This document shows, piece by piece, positions 33,566 through 40,456 of a DNA stretch of 40,456 bases (the first letter of the stretch is position 1; every line of letters begins with the position of its first letter). Position numbers and translations under genes: made by a program. Below the pieces are notes generated by a model that was given only the letters and a program-made list of their open reading frames with translations, did not search any database and had not been told where the DNA came from. The DNA comes from Bacteroidales bacterium (GTDB taxonomy: Bacteria > Bacteroidota > Bacteroidia > Bacteroidales > ML635J-15): the NCBI GenBank assembly GCA_017645925.1, contig JAGCNN010000103.1:1-40456 (forward strand). The letters run 5' to 3'.

Positions 33566-34654
33566 ATGGATAAGGATTTTGAAGAACTTGAAGAATTGGA
33601 AGAACTTGACGACCTTGATTTTGATGAAGAATCGGGCGGTCAGGTAACGGGGGAGGAAAGGTACGAGCATAAGCATTTGGAAGTTGAGTCGGGGCAAAAG
33701 TCGATGCGAATAGACAAGTATTTGTCGCTTCGTTTGCCAAGCACCTCGCGCAACAGGATACAATCGGCTGCCGAGGGTGGCTGTGTATATGTGAACGGCA
33801 AGCCTGTACGCAGCAGCTATAAGATTAAGCCCAACGACGACATTAGCATAATGCTTTCATTTCCTAAGCGCGAAACAGGTATTGTGCCGCAGGACATTCC
33901 GCTTGATGTTGTTTATGAGGACGATGACCTTATAGTCGTGAATAAGGCTGCGGGAATGGTTGTGCATCCTAGTCTGGGGCATTTCGAGGGCACTTTGGTG
34001 AATGCTCTTGCATATCGGTTCAAGGATTTGCCCATGTTCAATGCCGACACTTTTCGTCCTGGACTTGTACATCGTATCGACATGAATACTTCGGGACTGC
34101 TTGTGGTGGCCAAGTCGGAAGTTGCACGCGAAGGACTTGCGAGCCAGTTTTTTTACCATACTTGTAAACGAGCCTACAATGCGTTAGTATGGGGCAATAT
34201 GCCCGAAGACGAGGGGACGATAATTGGCAATGTGGGGCGCAACCTCAAGAATCGCAAGATTATGGACGTTTTCCCCGATGGAGATTATGGAAAGGAAGCC
34301 ATAACGCATTGGCGCGTACTGGAAAGGCTGGGTTATGTGAACCTTGTAGAATGCCGCCTTGAGACTGGTCGTACGCATCAGATTAGGGTTCATTTCAAGC
34401 ACATTGGACATCCGCTGTTCAACGACTGGGAATATGGTGGCGACCAAATACTAAAGGGGACTACGTTTACAAAATACAAGCAGTTTGTGGAGAATTGCTT
34501 CAAGATACTTCCGCGACAAGCCCTGCACGCCAAGTCGCTTGGCTTTGTACATCCCGTTACACGAAAGGAACTATATTTTGAGTCTGAGCTTCCCGAAGAT
34601 ATGACAAAGTGCATAGAAAAGTGGCGTAACTATGTTGCTGGACGGGATGAGTAG
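33566..34654 (+). CDS. RluA/RluD-family 23S rRNA pseudouridine synthase
   Basis: A 362-residue cytoplasmic enzyme. After an acidic N-terminal stretch (1-30, many Glu and Asp), an S4 RNA-binding domain covers about 47-105 (MRIDKYLSLRLPSTSRNRIQ). The catalytic domain follows, with Asp172 in HRIDMNTSGLLVVAKS and the conserved GRTHQIRVHFKHIGHPLFND. The C-terminal RQALHAKSLGF is typical. It isomerises uridines in 23S rRNA, most likely the positions of helix 69 as for RluD. The acidic N-terminal extension is longer than in E. coli. It begins 5 bases after the sorting-domain gene. Confidence 0.93.
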   Translation: MDKDFEELEELEELDDLDFDEESGGQVTGEERYEHKHLEVESGQKSMRIDKYLSLRLPSTSRNRIQSAAEGGCVYVNGKPVRSSYKIKPNDDISIMLSFPKRETGIVPQDIPLDVVYEDDDLIVVNKAAGMVVHPSLGHFEGTLVNALAYRFKDLPMFNADTFRPGLVHRIDMNTSGLLVVAKSEVAREGLASQFFYHTCKRAYNALVWGNMPEDEGTIIGNVGRNLKNRKIMDVFPDGDYGKEAITHWRVLERLGYVNLVECRLETGRTHQIRVHFKHIGHPLFNDWEYGGDQILKGTTFTKYKQFVENCFKILPRQALHAKSLGFVHPVTRKELYFESELPEDMTKCIEKWRNYVAGRDE

Positions 34655-35032
34655 AAGATGCTTCCGACTATAGTTTTATTGTTGTCCACTAAATCCCCTA
34701 ACATATTATGGACAGGAATCAAAAATTATAAATTATTAGTGTCCGCTAAAAAAATACTCAAACGTCATAAAATCCTTGTTGTCAATGTCTTATGCAAGAA
34801 GATTGATGATGGCTTGAAGGCTCACAGGCTTGAAGCCATAACGTATTGAACGTTATTACGACTTTGGCTGTTAGCCTATAAGCCTGTTCGACTTTTAGCC
34901 CCTTAAACGCCGAAGGCATAGAAACTCAGAAACGGCGTAGCCATTGAAACAATACAAAAAGTCCCTTTCAAACATAACATGAGCATTTTATGAGCAGATG
35001 CATTGTTTTTGTCTAAAAACAACAAATCACAT
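34655..35032. other. Gene-free region with solo element ends and degenerate repeats
   Basis: About 380 bases with no credible gene; a 63-codon ORF at 34658 crosses the repeats and has no family features. Two element ends lie in the same orientation (34677-34693 and 34734-34750). From 34800 to 34960 it carries GGCTTGAAGGC, AGCCTATAAGCC and GAAACGGCGTAGCCATTGAAAC words, matching the region at 3520-3690. An AT-rich stretch leads to the promoter of the M14 gene. Confidence 0.5.
34677..34750 (+). repeat. Two solo ends of the inverted-repeat element
   Basis: TATTAGTGTCCGCTAAA at 34734-34750 matches the left ends at 20871 and 25951 exactly or within one base. A weaker version, TATTGTTGTCCACTAAA, is at 34677-34693 in the same orientation. 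No right end was found nearby, so these are probably remnants. Confidence 0.6.
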
Positions 35033-35062
35033 TTTGTCGTTAACATTTTTTTATTAAATTTG
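35033..35062 (+). promoter_or_regulatory. Promoter of the M14 carboxypeptidase gene
   Basis: TTTG at 35033-35036 and TAAATTTG at 35055-35062 are 18 bases apart, close to the Bacteroides consensus. The ATG at 35090 is 28 bases downstream. Confidence 0.65.
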
Positions 35063-35089
35063 AAGTTCGTAATTTAAACTTTTGACTAT

Positions 35090-38000
35090 ATGAAAAAGTT
35101 ATCTATTATAACTGTCTTATTACTAATAGTATCGGCAGTTTGGGGACAAACAAAATCCGACCTTCAATTCATAGAGCAGACTCTTGAAAATCGTGGTGAA
35201 ATAGTGCTTAGATTCCCACATAATGGAAATCGTGAACTCGTTCGCGAACTTAGCCACATAATGTCAATTGACAAGGTGAACGATACATACGTTGAGGCAT
35301 ACGCAAATGCCAGAGAATATGAGCAGTTCAAGACTTATAACATTGAATACGAGCCTGTTTACGAGTATTACACACAGACCCGAGCCTTGAATATGGCGAA
35401 TACGGTTGCCCAGATGGCAAACTGGGATAGATACCCGACTTACGCCGTATATCTGGAGTTGATGCGCAACTACGTACGGGATTATCCATCATTGTGCAAG
35501 ATGGACACCATCGGCTATTCGGTTTACGGTCGCCCGATTATAAACATGACTATTTCTGACAATGTCGGCGTTGACGAAGACGAGCCTGAATTCTGGTGGA
35601 GCAGCACCATGCACGGCGATGAAACTTCGGGCTGGTACTTCCTTATCCGACTTGTCGATGACCTGCTGACAAACTACGGCACCGACCCGCAGATTACAAA
35701 CCTTGTGAACAATGTAGAGATATACATTTCTCCGCTTACCAACCCAGATGGCACATTCGCAAACTCGAACGACGGAACAAGCATCTCTACTGCCACCAGA
35801 TACAATTACAATAGCGTTGACCTTAACAGGAACTTCCCGTTTGTGACTAATACTGCAAGCCACACGGCAGCATACCCTAACGAACCGGAAATTACAATGA
35901 TGACAGCTTACGCCGATGCGCACAGCTTTGTGATGTCGGCCAACTGCCACGGCGGCGATGAATGTATGAACTACCCGTGGGACGAAGACGGCTGGACACA
36001 CGCACGACACCCGAACCCCGACGACGACTGGTGGGAATATGTATCGTGGATGTTTGTCGATACCGTACATGCAATAAATGCCAGCAGGTTTACTGGTCCG
36101 TCGGATGTAAGCGGCTCGAACGGTGTTACCAAAGGTAGCGAATGGTATTCGATTGATGGCGGTCGTCAGGACTATATGAACTACTACAAGCACATCAAGG
36201 AAACTACCGTTGAATTCACCACTACAAAGAAATTAGGAACAGAAAACCTGACCACATATTGGGGATACTACCGAAAGTCAATTCTTAACTATACCGAGCA
36301 AGTTCTTTATGGTTTCCGCGGAATAGTAACCGACGGCTGTACAAATCAGCCTCTTACTGGAGTAAAAGTCTTTATAAATAACCACGATGCCGATGGTACG
36401 GAAGTTTACACATCGGCTCCAATCGGCAATTACCACCGCCCAATCTATGCTGGCACTTATAGTGTTACATTCTCGAAGGAAGGCTATACTTCGCAGACCT
36501 TTGAAATTACCACTCAGAACATGGCTTGCCAGCGACTTGATGTCACCATGTATCCCGAAGGCACAATAGTCCCAACCTTTACCGCAAACCCAACGACATT
36601 GTACGAAGGCAGCAGCGTACAGTTCAACAATACCACTTCGGGCAACTATGTTTCTGCATCGTGGACTTTCGATGGCGGTTCGCCTGCAACAAGCACTGCA
36701 ACAAGTCCAACCGTAACCTACAACACACACGGCACTTACGATGCAACACTTACCATAGTTAATACAAATGGCTGTTCGTCATCGGCTACAGAACACATAA
36801 CCGTTTATGAAGCCGTGCCGCCAGTTGCAGACTTCTCGGCATCGGAAACATACATTATGGCAGAAAACTCGGTAACTTTCACCGACTTGTCAACCAATAT
36901 GCCAACGTCGTGGTCGTGGACTTTCGAAGGTGGAACACCAGCAACATCAACCGAACAGAATCCAACCGTAACCTACAGCGAAGCCGGAGAATACACGGTA
37001 ACGCTTGTTGCAACAAACGCATTTGGCTCAGGCACGGAAACAAAAACAGAATACATAAGCGTTGCTGCCGTATATGATATGAGCAACGAAACAATTTATG
37101 CTTGCGGCGGAACATACAAGGACCCGGGAGGTGATGGCAACTATGGAAACAACGCCAGATATACACAGACAATCTATCCTAGCACTGAAGGTGCTTACGT
37201 TAGACTTACATTTACCCAGCTTGGGCTACAGCAGACGACAAACTGGAATACCACAACTTGCAACGACTATATCACAATATACGATGGCACAAGCACATCG
37301 GCTACACAGATTGGTCAATATTGTGGCACCAACCCATCCTCGATAGGAACAAACGGTGTTGTAACTGCCACAAATGATGATGGTGCACTTACAATTTATT
37401 TTTACTCCAACAACCGCACAACAAACACTGGTTGGGAAGCCGAAATTAGTTGCTATGTACCTGAGCCAGAAGTCGCCGTACAAAGTTATACTCCAGCAAC
37501 GGCACACTACGGCACGACCAATGACCTCTCGGTTACATTCGTAAACAATGGTGGCGTATCAACAAGTGCAAGCACAACAGCAACTCTTTCAACCACAGAC
37601 GAGTACATTACACTTAATACTGCAGAGCAAACAATAGGGGCAATCGCTCGCAACGCAACAGCCAGCACAACATTCAGTTTCACCGTTGCAGAAAATGTTC
37701 CCGACGGCCATGTTGCTACAATAAATGTTGCGATTGCAGACGGCAACAGAACTTGGAACGAAACGCTGACAATCACCGCAATCGGACCATCGTGCGAACA
37801 GCCAACTGGATTGCAGGTCGCCCTTAACGGCACAACAGCGACAATTACCTGGGATGCACAGGCAAACACTCAGTTTGCCATCAGCGATGACTTCGAAGGA
37901 CATACATACGGAACTATCAACTCGCCCGGAACTGTCGGTTGGACCTACATCGACGGCGACAACTTGGATACAAACGATTTCAGTACAATAAACTTTACAA

Positions 38001-40456
38001 ACGAAGGCTCGAAGATGGCGTTCATAGTTCTTGATGACGAGCAGGTAACAGGTTCATCAGCAAATGCAAACGCATATTCAGGCGACAAATTCATCGGCGC
38101 ACCATACGTTAGCCAGAACGACGACTGGATTATCAGTCCGGAACTTAATTTTACCGATGATTTTACCTTCTCGTTCTTTGCCCGTTCGTATTCTTATAAT
38201 TATACAAACGAACAATTCTATGCGGCATACTCCACAACTGGAAATTCTGCAAGCGACTTTATGAATCTGGACGACGTAACAACAACCACAACAACTTGGA
38301 CAGAATACTCCTATACCGTTCCTGCAGATGCAAAATATGTGGCAATACATTGCGTATCGACCGATGTGTATATGTTCTGCGTTGACGACATAAGCATAAG
38401 CGGAAACGTAGTTTCTGACGTTGTTGTCAACTTATATGATAATGGTGTTCTCGTAGCCTCGAATGTCAATGGCGGAACATACACCGCAACCGGCCTTTCG
38501 GCAGGCGAACATTGCTTCAGCATACGTGCCGTATGTGACGACGACAGCGAGTCGCTTGCTGCACAAAGTTGCGTAAATGTCGAAAACATTGCACCAACGC
38601 CAACCTACACGATAACAGTAAATGCTGGCAACGGCGGTTCGGTTTCTCCGAATGGAACCCAGACTGTTAATGAGGGTGGGAACTTCACATTCATCGTTAC
38701 ACCAAACGACTGCTACGAAGTTGCATCGGTTACTGTAAATAGTACGCCTGTTACTCTTACAGCAAACAACCAATACACCATTAATAATATTACAGCCAAC
38801 CAGAATGTTAATGCAACATTCAGCCAGATTAGCTATTTGGTAACCGCTTCGGCTGGCAATGGCGGCACAATCAATGGCGCACCAAGTTCTGTCAACTGTG
38901 GAGAAGGCTTTACCTTCACCGTTACACCAAACGACTGCTACGAAATTGCTTCGGTTACTGTAAATGGTACGCCTGTTACTCTTACAGCAAACAACCAATA
39001 CGCCATTAATAATATTACAGCCAACCAGAATGTTAATGCAACATTCAGTCGGATTAGCTATTTGGTAACCGCTTCGGCTGGCAATGGCGGCACAATAAAT
39101 AACGCACCAAGTTCTGTCAACTGCGGCGAAGGTTACACATTTACCGTTACACCAAACGACTGCTACGAAATTGCTTCGGTTACTGTAAACGGCACGCTCG
39201 TTACACCAACAAACAACATCTACACAATCGCCAATGTAACCGAACCACAAACCATTAACGCAACATTTAGCCTGATTTCGTACACAATCACAGCTTCGGC
39301 TGGAAATGGCGGTTCAATCACACCTGATGGTGTCGCAACTGTTAACTGCGGAGAAAGCAAGACTTACTCGATTGTTGCAAACGAAGGCTATATGATTTCC
39401 GATGTCCTTGTCGATGGACTGAGCGTAGGCACAGTGGCAGCCTACCGCTTCAGCAATGTTAACGACAATCACATCATTTCGGCAACTTTTGCTGAAATAC
39501 CACCAGAGCAGATTGCGATTATTGTGACTGCCGATGCCGAAGGCGGTACTGTTTCTCCATCGGGCACACAGACCGTTGATGAGGGCGGAAACTTTACTTT
39601 CTTCGTTGCTCCCGACAACTGCCATACAATTGGAATGGTAACCGTCAATGGAAATGAAGTTACGCTTGATGCAAACAACTCGTTCACAATAACTAACATA
39701 ACTACGGAGCAGACTGTAAATGTTACGTTCAGCCAGATTTCATATCAAATAGTCGTTTCTGACGGAAACGGCGGAACAATCAATGATGTGCCAACTTTGG
39801 TAAACTGCGGCGAAGGCTACACATTCACCGTTACACCCAACGACTGCTACGAAATTGCATCGGTTACAATTAACGGAACGCCAGTTATACCGACAAACAA
39901 TATCTACACAATAGCAAACGTAACTGAACCGCAAAGCATCAACGCAACTTTCAGTCAGATTTCATACACAATCAATGCTTCGGCAGGAAATGGCGGTACG
40001 ATTTCAAATGCAGGCAGCACAACAGTCAATTGTGGCGACGACATTACCTATACAATCACTCCTGACGAAGGCTATATGATTTCCGATGTTCTTGTTGACG
40101 GACAAAGCGTTGGCTCGGTAAGTTCGTACCAATTTACAAATGTAATTGCAAACCACATCATTTCGGCAACTTTTGAAATTATACCTGCTGGCGAAGTCGT
40201 AATTGTTGTGAATGCCGATGCTGAAGGAGGTTCTGTAGATCCGACAGGAACACAGACAATCACTGAAGGTGGTAACTTTACATTCACTGTAACTCCCGAC
40301 AACTGCTACGAAATTGGCATTGTTACCGTCAACGAAACAGAAGTTACACTTGACGAAAACAACTCATATACAATTGAAAATGTAAGCGAACCGCAAAACA
40401 TCAACGTAACATTCAACCGATTGTCGTACATAATTACGGCAAGTGCAAGCGAAGGC
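35090..40456 (+). CDS. Giant secreted M14 zinc carboxypeptidase with adhesin-type domains (3' end outside window)
   Basis: An open frame of 1789 codons with no stop before the edge. A signal peptide (MKKLSIITVLLLIVSAVWGQ) is followed by an M14 peptidase (about 100-400): zinc ligands His175 and Glu178 in MHGDETSG, NPDG, substrate-binding Asn246-Arg247 in DLNRNFP, third ligand His287 in NCHGGDE, catalytic Glu375 in TTVEFT. It should remove C-terminal residues from peptides outside the cell. Then come a carboxypeptidase regulatory-like domain (about 405-480), two PKD domains (about 497-575 and 577-660), a CUB-like domain (about 663-790), a CARDB-like domain (about 794-900), an FN3-like unit (from about 901) interrupted by a gingipain-type cleaved-adhesin domain (about 931-1104), and from residue 1172 eight full bacterial repeats of about 75 residues plus the start of a ninth. 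A C-terminal T9SS sorting domain is expected but not seen. Confidence 0.93.
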   Translation, partial: MKKLSIITVLLLIVSAVWGQTKSDLQFIEQTLENRGEIVLRFPHNGNRELVRELSHIMSIDKVNDTYVEAYANAREYEQFKTYNIEYEPVYEYYTQTRALNMANTVAQMANWDRYPTYAVYLELMRNYVRDYPSLCKMDTIGYSVYGRPIINMTISDNVGVDEDEPEFWWSSTMHGDETSGWYFLIRLVDDLLTNYGTDPQITNLVNNVEIYISPLTNPDGTFANSNDGTSISTATRYNYNSVDLNRNFPFVTNTASHTAAYPNEPEITMMTAYADAHSFVMSANCHGGDECMNYPWDEDGWTHARHPNPDDDWWEYVSWMFVDTVHAINASRFTGPSDVSGSNGVTKGSEWYSIDGGRQDYMNYYKHIKETTVEFTTTKKLGTENLTTYWGYYRKSILNYTEQVLYGFRGIVTDGCTNQPLTGVKVFINNHDADGTEVYTSAPIGNYHRPIYAGTYSVTFSKEGYTSQTFEITTQNMACQRLDVTMYPEGTIVPTFTANPTTLYEGSSVQFNNTTSGNYVSASWTFDGGSPATSTATSPTVTYNTHGTYDATLTIVNTNGCSSSATEHITVYEAVPPVADFSASETYIMAENSVTFTDLSTNMPTSWSWTFEGGTPATSTEQNPTVTYSEAGEYTVTLVATNAFGSGTETKTEYISVAAVYDMSNETIYACGGTYKDPGGDGNYGNNARYTQTIYPSTEGAYVRLTFTQLGLQQTTNWNTTTCNDYITIYDGTSTSATQIGQYCGTNPSSIGTNGVVTATNDDGALTIYFYSNNRTTNTGWEAEISCYVPEPEVAVQSYTPATAHYGTTNDLSVTFVNNGGVSTSASTTATLSTTDEYITLNTAEQTIGAIARNATASTTFSFTVAENVPDGHVATINVAIADGNRTWNETLTITAIGPSCEQPTGLQVALNGTTATITWDAQANTQFAISDDFEGHTYGTINSPGTVGWTYIDGDNLDTNDFSTINFTNEGSKMAFIVLDDEQVTGSSANANAYSGDKFIGAPYVSQNDDWIISPELNFTDDFTFSFFARSYSYNYTNEQFYAAYSTTGNSASDFMNLDDVTTTTTTWTEYSYTVPADAKYVAIHCVSTDVYMFCVDDISISGNVVSDVVVNLYDNGVLVASNVNGGTYTATGLSAGEHCFSIRAVCDDDSESLAAQSCVNVENIAPTPTYTITVNAGNGGSVSPNGTQTVNEGGNFTFIVTPNDCYEVASVTVNSTPVTLTANNQYTINNITANQNVNATFSQISYLVTASAGNGGTINGAPSSVNCGEGFTFTVTPNDCYEIASVTVNGTPVTLTANNQYAINNITANQNVNATFSRISYLVTASAGNGGTINNAPSSVNCGEGYTFTVTPNDCYEIASVTVNGTLVTPTNNIYTIANVTEPQTINATFSLISYTITASAGNGGSITPDGVATVNCGESKTYSIVANEGYMISDVLVDGLSVGTVAAYRFSNVNDNHIISATFAEIPPEQIAIIVTADAEGGTVSPSGTQTVDEGGNFTFFVAPDNCHTIGMVTVNGNEVTLDANNSFTITNITTEQTVNVTFSQISYQIVVSDGNGGTINDVPTLVNCGEGYTFTVTPNDCYEIASVTINGTPVIPTNNIYTIANVTEPQSINATFSQISYTINASAGNGGTISNAGSTTVNCGDDITYTITPDEGYMISDVLVDGQSVGSVSSYQFTNVIANHIISATFEIIPAGEVVIVVNADAEGGSVDPTGTQTITEGGNFTFTVTPDNCYEIGIVTVNETEVTLDENNSYTIENVSEPQNINVTFNRLSYIITASASEG
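38606..40456 (+). repeat. Tandem array of about 225-base coding repeats
   Basis: Eight full units and the start of a ninth encode the pattern (N/D)GG(S/T)(I/V)...NCGEGYTFTVTPNDCYEIASVTVNG...NATFS. Units fall into three types by sequence, in the order A-B-B-C-A-B-C-A. Copies at 38828 and 39053 share more than 40 consecutive identical bases around ATTAGCTATTTGGTAACC, exactly 225 bases apart. Confidence 0.9.

Noticed and set aside
34658-34849. 63-codon ORF after rluD
   Set aside because: It covers the solo element ends and degenerate repeats; no promoter or recognisable protein character.
38432-39250. 272-codon minus-strand ORF with internal repeats
   Set aside because: The repeats are those of the M14 gene read backwards; the + strand frame has clear domain conservation.
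38606-40456. CRISPR-like array
   Set aside because: The periodic repeats are 225 bases long, lie within one open reading frame and encode a protein domain; there are no short spacers.

Overview
This window comes from a member of the Bacteroidota, most likely Bacteroidales. Three things point there: the type IX secretion (T9SS) translocon gene sprA in the order ruvA-sprA-gcvH, several T9SS-type secreted proteins, and promoters of the Bacteroides type (TAnnTTTG near -7, sometimes with TTTG or TTG about 19 bases upstream). Proteins with a C-terminal DAHP synthase/chorismate mutase fusion and a NagZ/beta-lactamase fusion fit the same group. All genes but one lie on the + strand.

Layout. 32-1985: a polytopic membrane protein and a GNAT acetyltransferase (overlapping pair). 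2084-3508: a secreted thioredoxin-fold protein that has lost its CxxC. 3832-8223: a 1463-residue secreted protein with InlB-type repeats and a T9SS sorting domain. 8345-11877: a GH3 (NagZ-like)/beta-lactamase-like fusion followed by a small outer-membrane barrel. 12300-20366: ruvA and the 2489-residue sprA. 20425-20805: gcvH. 21205-23118: phosphoglycerate kinase with an extra N-terminal half-PGK domain. 23227-24267: thiL, interrupted by one in-frame TAG. 24411-25859: a lipoprotein with a probable beta-helix. 26360-29682: tgt, an LptF/LptG permease and a PagL-like lipid A deacylase, tightly packed. 29793-30827 (minus): DAHP synthase/chorismate mutase. 30984-34654: a PASTA protein, a T9SS cargo protein and an RluD-type pseudouridine synthase. 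35090 to the window edge: a very large M14 carboxypeptidase with PKD, CUB-like, cleaved-adhesin and many tandem repeat domains, open at the 3' end.

How it fits together. sprA encodes the outer-membrane pore of T9SS, and at least two products here (3832-8223 and 31674-33560) carry the C-terminal signal that this pore exports; the M14 protein probably does too, but its end is outside the window. The lptF/lptG and pagL-like genes concern lipopolysaccharide transport and lipid A remodelling, while the GH3/beta-lactamase protein concerns cell-wall turnover. The rest is housekeeping: tRNA queuosine, thiamine, glycine cleavage, glycolysis, aromatic amino acids, rRNA modification.

The intergenic regions are unusual. 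At least three hold members of an inverted-repeat element with ends close to TATTAGTGTCCGCTAAA and no transposase (11897-11990, 20871-21131, 25951-26305), and one holds solo ends (34677-34750). Another degenerate family, rich in GGCTTG/AGCC motifs, occurs in three places. No rRNA, tRNA or CRISPR array was recognised by eye. The most noteworthy points are the PGK half-domain fusion, the thiL nonsense codon, the transposase-less inverted-repeat family, and loss of hallmark cysteines in both the Tgt zinc site and the thioredoxin-fold protein. I did not find a clearly new multi-gene system.
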